Below, piece by piece: positions 49,372 through 59,305 of a stretch of DNA of 64,000 bases. The position numbers and the translations under genes were made by a program. The stretch spans positions 275,677 to 339,676 of the forward strand of contig NZ_FOVP01000001.1 in NCBI RefSeq assembly GCF_900115165.1. Direction: 5' to 3'. Below the pieces are notes generated by a model. It saw only the letters and a program-made list of their open reading frames with translations, was not told the DNA's origin and made no database searches. Source of the DNA: Roseovarius lutimaris (GTDB lineage: Bacteria > Pseudomonadota > Alphaproteobacteria > Rhodobacterales > Rhodobacteraceae). The stretch's first letter is position 1, and every line of letters starts with the position of its first letter.

Positions 49372-49509
49372 TTATCTTCAAAGCCTTTATTCTTGCACAC
49401 ACCGCGAACCGGTGCCTGAGGGTCTTGCGTATGATGCGAGTATGTAGTGCCCGCGCATGAGTTTCCAGCCTAAAAATGCAATCAGGCGGCAGCAGGCGCG
49501 CGCCCTGCC

Positions 49510-51030
49510 CTAGTCGCGCCAGACGGCCGGGTTCAGCAAGGCGATCATCGCCAGCGTCTCAAGCCGCCCCAGTACCATCGCCGCGCCGTACAAAAGCTTG
49601 GCACCGGCGCTGAGATCCAACAGGCGGATCGGCGCTTCACTGGCCGAAATAATCAATGGCCCGGTGGTGGAAAGCCCCGAAATCGTCAGGATCAGCGACG
49701 ATTCGAAATCCTGACCGAAGGCCGCTAGCAAAAGCGTCACAAAGGTCAGTGAAAGTGCGAAGAGCATGAAAAAGATCCAGGCGATATAGGCGCCATGCCG
49801 CCGTATCCGCCGCCCGGCCCCGGTCGAGCGCCCGACCGAGGAGGGATGCACCAGGCGTTCAACCTCGCGTTTGCCATGAAGATAGAGCGCATAGACCCGC
49901 AAAAGCTTGACCCCGCCGGCCGTGGTGGCAACACCGCCCCCCACAAGCGACAGCCCCAAAAGCACCAGCCCCGGCGTGCCAAGACCGGACCAGTCGCGGG
50001 CCGCCTGCCAGTCGGCGCTTTCAAAGCCGGTAGTCGACAGGAACGACAGAACCGTGAACATCCCGCCCCAGAAGGCGCGCAATCCAACGGCGATATTATC
50101 GGCCTCAACCGTCTCGAAGGCGGCAATCCAGTGCCGCAGGACAAGCACAAGCGGCACCCCGATCACAAGTGTCACCCCAAGCCGGAATTCGGGATCATAA
50201 AACACACCGGGACGCGCCGATGTGATGGTGTCGGACGAAAAAGTCAGCCGCGACAGCGCAAACAGCAGGAAGAGGAAAATTGCAAATTCGCCGCCAAAGC
50301 CCGCCGCGCCGTTTTGCAGCCCGCCAATCGAGGAAATCCCGCTTGTGGCCATGGTCGACATCGCATGCACCATGGCCACAAAGGCGCGCTCGCCCCCCAT
50401 CATCAGGATCACCCAGAGGGCCCCGGTCAGCCCGATATAGACTGGCGCAAGCCCGGCGGTGACCTGGGCCAGCCGCTTGGCCGGATTGGCGCGCTGAAAC
50501 CGCCCGACGCGCGTCTCATCTTGACCCGGCTCGGCGCGGGCCGTGACCTCGAACCCGCCAAGATTGAGCGGCGCCAGAACCGCCGAGGCCGAAATCCAGA
50601 TCAGGAGCCCGCCCCCCCAGCCGACCAGCGCACGCCACAAATGCAGGCTATCCACCAACCGCCCCGTGGCCCCGAACAGCGTGGCCCCGGTGGTGGTAAA
50701 GCTTGAAACCATCTCGAAATAGGCATTCAGAAAGGTGGTATTGCCGACGCCCTCATAAAACGGCACCGCAAGATATAGCGGCAGGATCAGATAGGCCAGC
50801 AGAAGCGACACCAGGTTCTGGCTGTCGCTCACCTCGCGCCGATCCCCGCCCGACATGGCAAGGCCAACGATCATCACCGCGGCCATGCCAAGGATGGCGG
50901 AATAGCCAAAGGCGCGCGCCACACTGGTGTCATCGCGCATCAAGGCATCAATCGTCGGCAGCAGCATCAGGATCGCAGCCATGCCGGCCAGGATCAGAAT
51001 AAGCGGAAAGGTGAGAATCCGGGCGATCAT
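49510..51030 (-). CDS. trkH: Potassium uptake protein TrkH
   Basis: A 506-aa inner-membrane K+ channel subunit with about ten membrane helices and P-loops. Selectivity-filter segments include SSFTTTGATLFG, TMATSGISSIGG, LSTTGFESAD and GLSTTGP. It works with cytosolic TrkA, encoded 4 bp upstream. The C-terminus LETLAMIALLNPAVW is the usual end. Confidence 0.94.
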   Translation of the reverse strand: MIARILTFPLILILAGMAAILMLLPTIDALMRDDTSVARAFGYSAILGMAAVMIVGLAMSGGDRREVSDSQNLVSLLLAYLILPLYLAVPFYEGVGNTTFLNAYFEMVSSFTTTGATLFGATGRLVDSLHLWRALVGWGGGLLIWISASAVLAPLNLGGFEVTARAEPGQDETRVGRFQRANPAKRLAQVTAGLAPVYIGLTGALWVILMMGGERAFVAMVHAMSTMATSGISSIGGLQNGAAGFGGEFAIFLFLLFALSRLTFSSDTITSARPGVFYDPEFRLGVTLVIGVPLVLVLRHWIAAFETVEADNIAVGLRAFWGGMFTVLSFLSTTGFESADWQAARDWSGLGTPGLVLLGLSLVGGGVATTAGGVKLLRVYALYLHGKREVERLVHPSSVGRSTGAGRRIRRHGAYIAWIFFMLFALSLTFVTLLLAAFGQDFESSLILTISGLSTTGPLIISASEAPIRLLDLSAGAKLLYGAAMVLGRLETLAMIALLNPAVWRD

Positions 51031-51034
51031 CGGA

Positions 51035-52414
51035 TCAGAAGAAATCTATCGAGACCTGCAACAGCTGCTCGACCGCCGCCACATCTGCTGCCAATGCGAA
51101 AAGAACAATCACGTCGCCAGCCTCGATCCGCATCCCGCCTGCGGGTTTCACAATGCTGTCGCTCTTTTTGACACCCCCCACCAGCACGCCCTCGGGAAAG
51201 CGGATATCGCGGATCGCGGCACCGGCGATGGATGAGGTCGACATCACCTCGGCCTCAATCACCTCGGCCTCGGCATCGCCAATGGAATAAACCCCGCGCA
51301 CCCGGCCATGCCGGATATGGCGCAGGATCGAGCTGACGGTGGTGGCGCGCGGGTTGATATAGGCGTCAATCCCAAGCGGTTCGAGCATCGGAATCATCGT
51401 CGGATCGTTGATAAGGGCGATCGCAAAAGGACAGCCCTCGGATTTGGCGCGCACCGCGGCAAGCATGTTGGTCTTGTCGTCATCTGTTACCGCAAGCACC
51501 GCATCGGCGCGCGCAATCCCCGCCTCGGCCAGAAGTGCTGCGTTCAACCCGTCGCCGTTAAGCACGATGGTGCGTTCAAGCGCATCCGCCGCACGCTCGG
51601 CCTGGGCGCGGTTGCGCTCGATGACCTTGGCGCGAATGCGCCCGCCGCTGCGTTTCTCAAGCGCCTGCGCCACCGCAAGGCCGATATTGCCCCCGCCAAT
51701 GACCACTATGCGCTCTTGTTTCTTTTGCGATTTGCCAAAGACGTCGAGCGTGCGTGGCACATCCTCTACGGGCGCAAAAAGATAACACTCATCGCCCTCA
51801 AAAAGCTGATCGCCGGATTCTGGCGCAAACAGCCGCCCCTCGCGGCGCACCGCCAGAACGACCACCCGCAGCGTCGAGAACAGATCGCTCAGCTGGCGCA
51901 GGGGTGTGTTGAGAACCGGGCAATCCTCTTCAAGGCGAATTCCCATAAGCTGGGCCTTGCCGTCCATGAAAACCTCGGTGTCAAATGCGGCGGGCGCGGC
52001 AAGCCGTTGCAGAGCCGCCACGGCGACCTCTCGCTCGGGGCTGATCACCACGTCAATCGGCATGTGATCGCGCCGGTAAAGATCGGAATAAATCGCGTCA
52101 AGATAGGATTGGCTGCGCAGCCGCGCGATCTTGCGGTTGATGCCAAAGACCGAATGCGCCACCTGACAGGTCACCATATTGACCTCGTCGGAATAGGTGG
52201 CGGCAATGATCATATCGGCATCGCGCGCGCCCGCGCGATCAAGCACGTCCGGATAAGAGGCAAAGCCGGTGATCCCCTGCACATCAAGCGTATCGGTGGC
52301 CCGGCGCACCAGATCGGGGTTGTTGTCCACGACAGTCACGTCGTTGCGTTCGCCCGAAAGATGGCGTGCGATCTGCCAGCCCACCTGACCGGCCCCGCAG
52401 ATGATGACCTTCAT
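51035..52414 (-). CDS. trkA: Trk potassium channel regulatory subunit TrkA
   Basis: A 459-aa cytosolic protein with two RCK_N/RCK_C pairs. The first NAD(H)-binding motif is IICGAGQVGWQIA at residues 4-16 and the second VVIGGGNIGLAVA near the middle; RCK_C domains follow each. It gates TrkH in response to nucleotides. In the ntrYX-trkAH neighbourhood typical of alphaproteobacteria. Confidence 0.95.
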   Translation of the reverse strand: MKVIICGAGQVGWQIARHLSGERNDVTVVDNNPDLVRRATDTLDVQGITGFASYPDVLDRAGARDADMIIAATYSDEVNMVTCQVAHSVFGINRKIARLRSQSYLDAIYSDLYRRDHMPIDVVISPEREVAVAALQRLAAPAAFDTEVFMDGKAQLMGIRLEEDCPVLNTPLRQLSDLFSTLRVVVLAVRREGRLFAPESGDQLFEGDECYLFAPVEDVPRTLDVFGKSQKKQERIVVIGGGNIGLAVAQALEKRSGGRIRAKVIERNRAQAERAADALERTIVLNGDGLNAALLAEAGIARADAVLAVTDDDKTNMLAAVRAKSEGCPFAIALINDPTMIPMLEPLGIDAYINPRATTVSSILRHIRHGRVRGVYSIGDAEAEVIEAEVMSTSSIAGAAIRDIRFPEGVLVGGVKKSDSIVKPAGGMRIEAGDVIVLFALAADVAAVEQLLQVSIDFF

Positions 52415-52510
52415 TTTCCTGCCTCATCCTGTCTGAGCGTTTTGCATGACAGAAGGGTACGGGCGGGTCAATTCCTTTGTCCCGGCAAGCGATTGCGCTA
52501 TACTGCCCGC

Positions 52511-52978
52511 ATGCCCAACTGCCGTAGCCTCACCCTCTGCGCGCTTGTCCTGCTCGGCGCCTGCGCGCCGCTCGATATCTATTATAAAGAGGGCGCCGAT
52601 GTGGCCCAATCCGAGGTCAACCTGACCCAATGCCAGATTTCAGCCCTCGCCGAGGTGCCGCGCGATATCCGCACCCGCTATATTCCTGCGCAATATGCGC
52701 CTTATAGCGCCTGCACCGCTGGCGGGCATTGCTTCAGGCGCTACCGCATGATCAGCCCGCCGCGCCGCGAAAGCTATGATGCGAACGCAGACCTGCGTGA
52801 CAAACGCGTCGGGCAATGCATGGCCATGGCTGGCTATCGGCCGATTTCGCTGCCGCAATGTGACGCTGAAACCGCCCGCAAAACCCCGCTTGCCGCCACC
52901 AGAACCCTGCCCGCACTGACCTCCAAAAGCTGCGCGATCCGGCTGAAATCCGGAAACTGGCAGATCGTCACGCCCTGA
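52511..52978 (+). CDS. Putative lipoprotein of unknown function
   Basis: A 155-aa protein with a type II signal peptide: SLTLCALVLLGAC with the lipobox LGAC at about residues 15-18. The mature part has several Cys (TQCQ, SACTAGGHCFRR, GQCMAMAGY, PQCDAE, KSCAI), suggesting disulfides in the periplasm, and a repeated VGQCM-type motif. No family is recognised. It is on the plus strand between trkA and ntrX, opposite to the surrounding operon, and starts at the ATG 96 bp from the trkA start. Confidence 0.75.
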   Translation: MPNCRSLTLCALVLLGACAPLDIYYKEGADVAQSEVNLTQCQISALAEVPRDIRTRYIPAQYAPYSACTAGGHCFRRYRMISPPRRESYDANADLRDKRVGQCMAMAGYRPISLPQCDAETARKTPLAATRTLPALTSKSCAIRLKSGNWQIVTP

Positions 52979-52984
52979 GCCGCC

Positions 52985-53036
52985 GTTTCTTCTGGCCGAA
53001 AATATCCCGGGGAGTGTGAGGGGCAGCGCCCCTCAC
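52985..53036 (-). repeat. Structured 3'-end repeat, copy B
   Basis: Read on the minus strand: a 9-bp hairpin GTGAGGGGC / GCCCCTCAC (53036-53016), then CTCCCCGGGATATTT and GGCCAGAAGAAAC. It matches copy A (38-82) closely. It lies between the convergent lipoprotein and ntrX stops. Confidence 0.65.
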
Positions 53037-53069
53037 CCGCGCGCGCCGCAGGCGGAGCCGTTTACGGCT

Positions 53070-54482
53070 CTATTCCGCCACCTGCTCATCCGCGCCTTCA
53101 TCGCCATTGCGGGCACCGGCCTTGCCGCTGGTGACCACGCCAAGCGATTTCAGCTTGCGATGCAGCGCGCTGCGCTCCATGCCGACAAATTCGGCGGTGC
53201 GGCTGATATTGCCGCCAAAGCGGTTGATCTGCGTCAGCAGGTATTCGCGCTCGAACGCCTCGCGCGCCTCGCGCAGGGCCATGGTGGCAATCGCCCCCGA
53301 AAGAACCACACGCCCCTCATCCACCGGCGCGCCGGTCTCGCCGGGCAATTCGCGCACCTGAATCGGATCGCTGCCCTCTCCAAGGATCAGCACCCGTTCG
53401 ATCACGTTGCGCATCTGACGCACATTTCCGGGCCAGCGCATGGTCTGCAACAAGGCCGCGGCCTCATCGCTCACGCTGCGCAGCGGCAGGCCCTGGGTCT
53501 TGTTGAACATCCGGATAAAGTGCTCCGCCAGCGCCGGGATATCCTCGCGCCGCTCTTCCAGGCTCGGCACCGTGATCGGCACCACATTGAGGCGGTGAAA
53601 CAGCTCGCGGCGAAACCGCTCGGCGGCGATTTCGGCCTCGAGATCGCGGCTGGTTGACGAAATCACCCGCAGATCGACCTGTACCTTTTCCGACCCGCCA
53701 ACCCGCAGAAATGTCTGATCGACAAGCACCCGCAGGATCTTCGACTGGGTTCCGGGCGGCATATCGGCCACCTCGTCAAAATAGATCACCCCGCGATTGG
53801 CCTCTTCCAGAAGGCCCGGCGTCACGACGCCCTCGTCGCTTTCACGCCCGAACAGAACCTCTTCCATCCGGTCGGCCTCGATCGAGGCGCAGCCGACGCT
53901 GATAAAGGGCGCATCGGCGCGATGCGAATTGGCGTGGATATAGCGCGCCGCAAGCTCCTTGCCCGATCCCGCAGGGCCACTCAGCATGACCCGACCGTTG
54001 GATTTGGTGACCTTGTCCAACTGCCCGATCAGCGTGCGAAACGCAGGCGAATCGCCCAGCATTTCGGCCGGCGTCGTGTCGCGCCGCTTGAGCGCCTGAT
54101 TTTCGCGCCGCAAGCGGCTGGTTTCCATGCCGCGCCGGATCACCACCATCAACTGGTCGATATTGAAGGGCTTTTCAATGAAATCATACGCCCCCTGCTT
54201 GATCGCCGCGACCGCGATTTCGATATTGCCATGCCCCGAAATGATCACAACCGGCACATCGGGATAGTCGCGCTTGACCGCCTTGAGGATATCAATCCCG
54301 TCCATCCGGCTATCCTTGAGCCAGATATCAAGGATCAGCAACGCCGGCTGCTCGGCGGCAATCGCCGCCATCGCATCGTCGGAATTGCCCGCAAGGCGGG
54401 TGGTATAGCCCTCGTCCTGCAAAATATCCGAAATCAGCTCGCGAATATCGCGTTCGTCATCGACAATCAGAATATCACTCAT
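53070..54482 (-). CDS. ntrX: Nitrogen regulation response regulator NtrX
   Basis: A 470-aa NtrC-family regulator. The receiver has the phospho-Asp in ALLILDIWLKDS. The AAA+ domain has Walker A GPAGSGKELAARYI and Walker B GVIYFDEVADMP. Where sigma-54 activators carry GAFTGA, this protein reads VLFGRESDEGVVTPGLLEEA, so the sigma-54 contact loop is absent or altered. A FIS-type HTH (GGNISRTAEFVGMERSALHR) ends the protein. It works with NtrY, encoded 8 bp upstream, in redox, nitrogen and envelope-related control. Confidence 0.95.
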   Translation of the reverse strand: MSDILIVDDERDIRELISDILQDEGYTTRLAGNSDDAMAAIAAEQPALLILDIWLKDSRMDGIDILKAVKRDYPDVPVVIISGHGNIEIAVAAIKQGAYDFIEKPFNIDQLMVVIRRGMETSRLRRENQALKRRDTTPAEMLGDSPAFRTLIGQLDKVTKSNGRVMLSGPAGSGKELAARYIHANSHRADAPFISVGCASIEADRMEEVLFGRESDEGVVTPGLLEEANRGVIYFDEVADMPPGTQSKILRVLVDQTFLRVGGSEKVQVDLRVISSTSRDLEAEIAAERFRRELFHRLNVVPITVPSLEERREDIPALAEHFIRMFNKTQGLPLRSVSDEAAALLQTMRWPGNVRQMRNVIERVLILGEGSDPIQVRELPGETGAPVDEGRVVLSGAIATMALREAREAFEREYLLTQINRFGGNISRTAEFVGMERSALHRKLKSLGVVTSGKAGARNGDEGADEQVAE

Positions 54483-54489
54483 GTGTCCC

Positions 54490-56763
54490 TCATACGGCCT
54501 CTTGGCTCTCTACTGTATCTTGCAATGCCATCACCAGCGGCAGGCGGATCACCGCCATGGCGCCGGGATGGGCATCTTCCTCGAACGGCTCGGCATCTTC
54601 CAGAACTAGGGTGCCGCCATGCTCTTCGATAATCTTTTTGACGATCGGAAGGCCAAGCCCGGTGCCCTTTTCGCGGGTTGTCACATAGGGTTCGAACAGG
54701 CGCGAGCGGTCCTGCGGCAGGCCGATACCATTGTCCGAAATCCGGATCACGGCCATCTGATCCTCGCAGGTGCTACTTATCTTGATCTGGGGCACATGCC
54801 CGTCGGGTGCGTCTTTTTCCTGATAACTTTCAATCGCTTCTCCAGCGTTCTTGATCAGATTCGTCAGCGCCTGCGCGATCATCGTCGCATCAATCTCGGC
54901 CCAGAGCGGCGCTTCGGCAAAATCGACATCAAAGCGCACATCCGGCTGGCCGCTTTCCTGAAGCAGGACCACGTCGCGCAACAACCGGCTCAGGCATTCC
55001 TGTTTGGTCTGGGGCTCGGGCATGCGCGCGAATTTCGAAAACTCATCGACGATCCGGCGCAGGTCATTGGTCTGGCGCACCACCACATCGGTGAGCTGTT
55101 CAAGGCTCTCGGCCTGATCCGGCTCAAGTTGGCGGGCGAATTTGCGCTTGATCCGCTCGGCTGATAACTGGATCGGCGTCAGCGGGTTCTTGATCTCATG
55201 GGCAATCCGGCGCGCCACGTCACCCCAGGCCGCCATGCGTTGCGCGGCAACAAGGTCGGTCACATCGTCAAACGCCACCACATAGCCCTCGCGCCGCCCT
55301 TCGGCACCGATCCGGGTGGACATGCGCACCAGCAGGTTTTCCTGCCGGTTGCCGCGCGACACCTTGATTTCTTCCTGCACGAAGCCGCTCGGGGTCTTGC
55401 GCAGCTTTTCAAACAGCGCGCCAAATTCGGGCACCGCCACACTGAGCGCCACGGATTGCTGATCTTCCTGCCAGTCCAAAAGCCGCTCTGCCGATCGGTT
55501 CACAAAGGTCACACGCCCCTTGGCATCAAGCCCAAGCACCCCCGAAGACACCGAGCCAAGCACCGAATCAAACAGTCGACGGCGGCGTTCGATTTGCTGG
55601 GTATTGGTCAAAAGGGTGTCGCGCTGCGCCTTTAGCTGGCGGGTCATCTGGTTGAAATAAGTGCTCAGCATGGCGATTTCGTCATCACCGTCCTCTTCGC
55701 GCACCAGGGTGTCGAGATCACCTTCGCCGACCCGCTGCGCCGCACTTGTGAGCCGCCCGACGGGGCGCGACAAGCGCTCGGCAAACCACATGCCCAGCCA
55801 GATCGCCGCGAGAATGAGAATGACCGCAAACCCCAGATAAAGCAGGCCAAATTCAAACAGAACCCGCCCGCGCTCACTTTCGCGCTGCTTGTAGAAGGTG
55901 GCGGTTTCCTGGGTGTCATCGAGCAGGTTCAGGATCGCGCCATCGACATTGCGGCTCACGTAGAGCAACCGGTCAGGGATCGCCCGAAGCGGCATCAGCG
56001 CGCGGAATTCGTTATTGTCCCAATCGCGGATCACCAGCACGCCCTCGTCATAGGCGGCCTTGATCTGCGCGGGTGTCGGGCGTTCGAAATCAAACAGATA
56101 GGACTGCTCGCCGCGCGCCCGGATCGCGCCGGTGCCGTCAATCACAAAGGCCTCGCGCAGCCCGCGCTGAATTTCGCGCTGTCCACTGGACAAGACCTGA
56201 CGGATATCGCCGTCATTCATGAAAACCGCCGCGCGCTTGGTGGCGTTGAGAACCGAGGCCAGAACCCGGATATCCGTGACCAGATCGCGGCGATGCTCTT
56301 CCTGATAGGCCTCGGCGGCGGCCACCGAGCTATCGACCACCCGGCCCACACGATCGGAAAACCACGCCTCAAGGCCCATGTTGATCGACAGGGTGGCAAA
56401 GACCGCCACCGTCACCGTGGGCACAAGCGCCATCAGGGCAAACACCCCGGTCAGGCGCAGATGAAGCCGCGATCCCGCCGACCGCTTGCGCCGCGCCGCC
56501 ACCATGCGCGCCACGCGCTGCATCACAAGGCCCGCGACCATGAGCACGTAAATCATGTCGCACAGCAGAACCAGCCGAAGCCCGTTGGACGACGCGCCCT
56601 GATCCAGCGGCCCCATCATCAGATAGGTCGAAAGCGCAAGGATCGGCCCCAGAACCACAAGCCCCAGGGCGGCCCAGTTCTGCAACTCCTGCAGGCGCCG
56701 CAAACGGCTTATCTTGTCCCAGGACAGGCGCGTTGTGCGCAATTTGCGTGTCTGCGTTGCCAC
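54490..56763 (-). CDS. ntrY: Sensor histidine kinase NtrY
   Basis: A roughly 757-aa membrane kinase. N-terminal transmembrane helices (LQNWAALGLVVLGPILALS and others) flank a periplasmic sensor; then a HAMP domain (AERLSRPVGRLTSAAQRVGEGDLDT, listed to show its start), a PAS domain, the H-box [18 protein letters not shown] with the phospho-His, and the ATPase GTGLGLPIVKKIIEEHGG. The frame opens at 56847, but the GTG at 56763 has GAGGGGGGG just upstream and gives the usual NtrY length. Cognate kinase of NtrX. Confidence 0.94.
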   Translation of the reverse strand: MATQTRKLRTTRLSWDKISRLRRLQELQNWAALGLVVLGPILALSTYLMMGPLDQGASSNGLRLVLLCDMIYVLMVAGLVMQRVARMVAARRKRSAGSRLHLRLTGVFALMALVPTVTVAVFATLSINMGLEAWFSDRVGRVVDSSVAAAEAYQEEHRRDLVTDIRVLASVLNATKRAAVFMNDGDIRQVLSSGQREIQRGLREAFVIDGTGAIRARGEQSYLFDFERPTPAQIKAAYDEGVLVIRDWDNNEFRALMPLRAIPDRLLYVSRNVDGAILNLLDDTQETATFYKQRESERGRVLFEFGLLYLGFAVILILAAIWLGMWFAERLSRPVGRLTSAAQRVGEGDLDTLVREEDGDDEIAMLSTYFNQMTRQLKAQRDTLLTNTQQIERRRRLFDSVLGSVSSGVLGLDAKGRVTFVNRSAERLLDWQEDQQSVALSVAVPEFGALFEKLRKTPSGFVQEEIKVSRGNRQENLLVRMSTRIGAEGRREGYVVAFDDVTDLVAAQRMAAWGDVARRIAHEIKNPLTPIQLSAERIKRKFARQLEPDQAESLEQLTDVVVRQTNDLRRIVDEFSKFARMPEPQTKQECLSRLLRDVVLLQESGQPDVRFDVDFAEAPLWAEIDATMIAQALTNLIKNAGEAIESYQEKDAPDGHVPQIKISSTCEDQMAVIRISDNGIGLPQDRSRLFEPYVTTREKGTGLGLPIVKKIIEEHGGTLVLEDAEPFEEDAHPGAMAVIRLPLVMALQDTVESQEAV

Positions 56764-56862
56764 GCATGCCCCCCCTCTCATTGTGGGGTGGCGTGATGCC
56801 ACCCGCAACATCTGGACACTTCGGGACAGCACGCCCCAAATAGTCACAGCCCTGTTGCAGTT

Positions 56863-58227
56863 TTACATCAACTTGCGGCGGCGTGTCACGTTAATATCCA
56901 GATCGGTTATTTTCTTGCGCAAAGTATTGCGGTTGATCCCCAAAAGGTCGGCACATTTCGCCTGATTTCCACCTGTGGCATCAAGCGCAATCTCCAACAG
57001 GGGCATTTCAAACTCGCGCAGGATTCGCGCATAAAGCCCCGGCGGCGGAAGCGCATTGCCATGCAGATCGAAATAGCGCTGCAAATGCCCCGCGACCGAG
57101 GCCGAGAGGCTTTCACCGCGCGGCTGGCCCATCACCGGCTCGGCGCGCGGCTGATTGCCAAGCACGGCCTCGACTTCGGGTCGGCTGATCTCTTCGGCCA
57201 GGGCCGTCAGCCCGATCCGGCGCACCGCGTTTTCAAGCTGGCGCACGTTGCCCGGCCAGCTATAGGCGCGGATAAGCTCTGCGGCCTCGGGCGACAGACG
57301 CCGGGGCGGCTGACCGTCGCGCTCGTCGCGGGCCAGGAAATGTTCGGCCAAAAGCGGGATATCCTCGACCCGCTCGCGCAGGGCAGGTACGTCAATCACC
57401 GCGCCGCTCAGGCGATAATAGAGATCCTCGCGCAATTTGCCTGCCTCAAGCGCGCCGCCAAGCTGGGCCTGGCTTGTGGCCATGAAACGCGGCACATGAT
57501 CGTCGGGCGCATCCATCATCCGCACCACCCGGCCCTGTGCCTCGGGCGCAAGATCGGTGATCTCATCCAGAATGATCGTGCCGCCCTTGGCGCGTGCCAT
57601 AATTTTGGCCGGACCATCGAGATCACGCAGATCCCCCGGCCTGACGGTCACGAAGGGCAACGTTCGCCGATCCGAGAAATCATGGATTGCCTTGGCAATC
57701 AGCGACTTGCCGGTGCCCGATTCGCCACAGATCATCACCGGCAGGTCGGTGTTCATGATCCGCGCAACGACGCGGTACAACGCTTGCATCGCTGGTGTGC
57801 GCCCGATCAGCGGAAGCTCCTCTGGCCGCTCGGCCTCGGTATTGGTGCGTGGCGCCGTGCGCACCCGGCTTTCAAGCGCGCGCGCCGTGCGTTTCATCAG
57901 ATCGGGCAGATCAAACGGTTTGGGAAGGTAATCATAGGCCTCGGCCTCGGCCGCCTTGATCGCCGTCATGATGGTATTTTGCGCCGAAATGACAATCACC
58001 GGCAAACCGGGCCGATCCTGCGCAATCTTTGGCAGCATCTCAAGGCCATTGCCGTCGGGCATCATCACGTCGCTGATCACCACATCGCCCTTGCCTTCGC
58101 CGACCCACCGCATCAGCGTGGTCAGGCTGGATGTGGCATGAACCTTGCACCCCGCCCGCGTCAACGCTTGCGTCAGAACCGTTCTGATCGTGCGGTCGTC
58201 ATCAGCAACAAGTACCGTGCCATCCAT
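56863..58227 (-). CDS. ntrC: Nitrogen regulator NtrC, GAFTGA-less type
   Basis: A 454-aa NtrC. The receiver phospho-Asp is in [14 protein letters not shown]. The AAA+ domain has Walker [16 protein letters not shown] and Walker [14 protein letters not shown]. The stretch between them is shortened and the whole FG-x-GAFTGA segment is missing ([22 protein letters not shown]). Rhodobacter capsulatus NtrC has the same loss and activates sigma-70 polymerase; this protein is expected to do likewise. The C-terminal HTH reads [20 protein letters not shown]. Phosphorylated by NtrB, encoded 25 bp upstream. Confidence 0.95.
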   Translation of the reverse strand: MDGTVLVADDDRTIRTVLTQALTRAGCKVHATSSLTTLMRWVGEGKGDVVISDVMMPDGNGLEMLPKIAQDRPGLPVIVISAQNTIMTAIKAAEAEAYDYLPKPFDLPDLMKRTARALESRVRTAPRTNTEAERPEELPLIGRTPAMQALYRVVARIMNTDLPVMICGESGTGKSLIAKAIHDFSDRRTLPFVTVRPGDLRDLDGPAKIMARAKGGTIILDEITDLAPEAQGRVVRMMDAPDDHVPRFMATSQAQLGGALEAGKLREDLYYRLSGAVIDVPALRERVEDIPLLAEHFLARDERDGQPPRRLSPEAAELIRAYSWPGNVRQLENAVRRIGLTALAEEISRPEVEAVLGNQPRAEPVMGQPRGESLSASVAGHLQRYFDLHGNALPPPGLYARILREFEMPLLEIALDATGGNQAKCADLLGINRNTLRKKITDLDINVTRRRKLM

Positions 58228-58252
58228 CGCGTAATTTCCCTTATCCGTTGGT

Positions 58253-59305
58253 TTATGCCCGTTGCAGCGAAATCCGGAACACGGTGCGCCCGGGCACCGA
58301 AGTTACCGAAATCCAGCCGTCGTGATCCGAAATGATCTTGGCCGCCAGTGCCAGGCCAAGACCGGTGCCATTCTCGCGCCCTGACACGAAGGGGTCGAAC
58401 ACATCCTCGGCGATCTCGGGCGGAAGGCCCGGACCATCGTCGATGATCTCGATCTGAAGCGGCAGCGCCTTTTCGGTGCCATCGCCGCCGCGCACCCGCA
58501 GGGATTGCTCGTAGTAGGTGCGCAGGCGGATCGTGCCGGGCTTGCCAGCCGACGCCTCGGCGGCGTTCTTCAACAGGTTCAGGACCACCTGCAAAAGCTG
58601 ATCCGCATCACCAAGCGCCGGCGGCAGCGAGGGATCATAATCCTCGACAAGCGCCATATGCGCCGCAAACCCAAGCATCGCCGAGCGCCGCGCCCGGTCC
58701 AGCACATCATGCAGGTTCACCGGCTGAAGGTTCGGCGCGACGATATTGCCAAACTGTTCGACCCGTTCAAGCAGGGCCACGATGCGGCGGCTCTCGCTGA
58801 CGATCAGATCGGTCAGTTCAAGATCCTCGGGGCCAAGCGTCATCGACAAAAGCTGGGCCGCGCCGGTGATCCCGGCCAGCGGGTTCTTGATCTCATGGGC
58901 GAGCATTTCGGCCATGCCGATGGCCGATTTTGCCGCTGCCTTGACGCTGCTGTTCTGGGTCATGCGCCCGGCCAATTCGCGCGGGCTTATCAGCATGAGC
59001 ATATGCCCCGCCTGCCCCGCCAGTGGCGAAATCTGCAAATTGCACTGCATCGGCGCGCGCTCGCCATTGCCGACATCGACATCGTTGACAAAAAGCGGCG
59101 CATTATTGGCGCGCGCCCTCACAAACGCCTCTTCCAGCGGCGCATTCACCGCCAGTTTATCCCAGACCGGCTGACCGATCAGCGCCTTGGACGAGGTCAG
59201 CAGGAACCCCTCGGCCGCCGGGTTGATCCGCACAATCATGTCCTTGTCATCCAGCACCAGCGCCGGCACCGGCAACGAGGCCCAGATGGCATCCTGTTCG
59301 ATCAT
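58253..59305 (-). CDS. ntrB: Nitrogen sensor kinase NtrB
   Basis: A 350-aa soluble histidine kinase. An N-terminal PAS domain ([21 protein letters not shown], shown from its start) is followed by the H-box [20 protein letters not shown] with the phospho-His and an ATPase domain with [16 protein letters not shown] and [12 protein letters not shown]. It phosphorylates or dephosphorylates NtrC under PII control. The ATG at 59305 overlaps the dusB stop by 4 bp; the upstream continuation of the frame is dusB in another frame. Confidence 0.95.
   Translation of the reverse strand: MIEQDAIWASLPVPALVLDDKDMIVRINPAAEGFLLTSSKALIGQPVWDKLAVNAPLEEAFVRARANNAPLFVNDVDVGNGERAPMQCNLQISPLAGQAGHMLMLISPRELAGRMTQNSSVKAAAKSAIGMAEMLAHEIKNPLAGITGAAQLLSMTLGPEDLELTDLIVSESRRIVALLERVEQFGNIVAPNLQPVNLHDVLDRARRSAMLGFAAHMALVEDYDPSLPPALGDADQLLQVVLNLLKNAAEASAGKPGTIRLRTYYEQSLRVRGGDGTEKALPLQIEIIDDGPGLPPEIAEDVFDPFVSGRENGTGLGLALAAKIISDHDGWISVTSVPGRTVFRISLQRA

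Noticed and set aside
51308..52510. N-terminal extension of the lipoprotein frame
   Set aside because: This part is antisense trkA; the lipoprotein signal peptide starts cleanly at 52511.
57061..58335. 424-codon plus-strand frame
   Set aside because: Antisense to ntrC.
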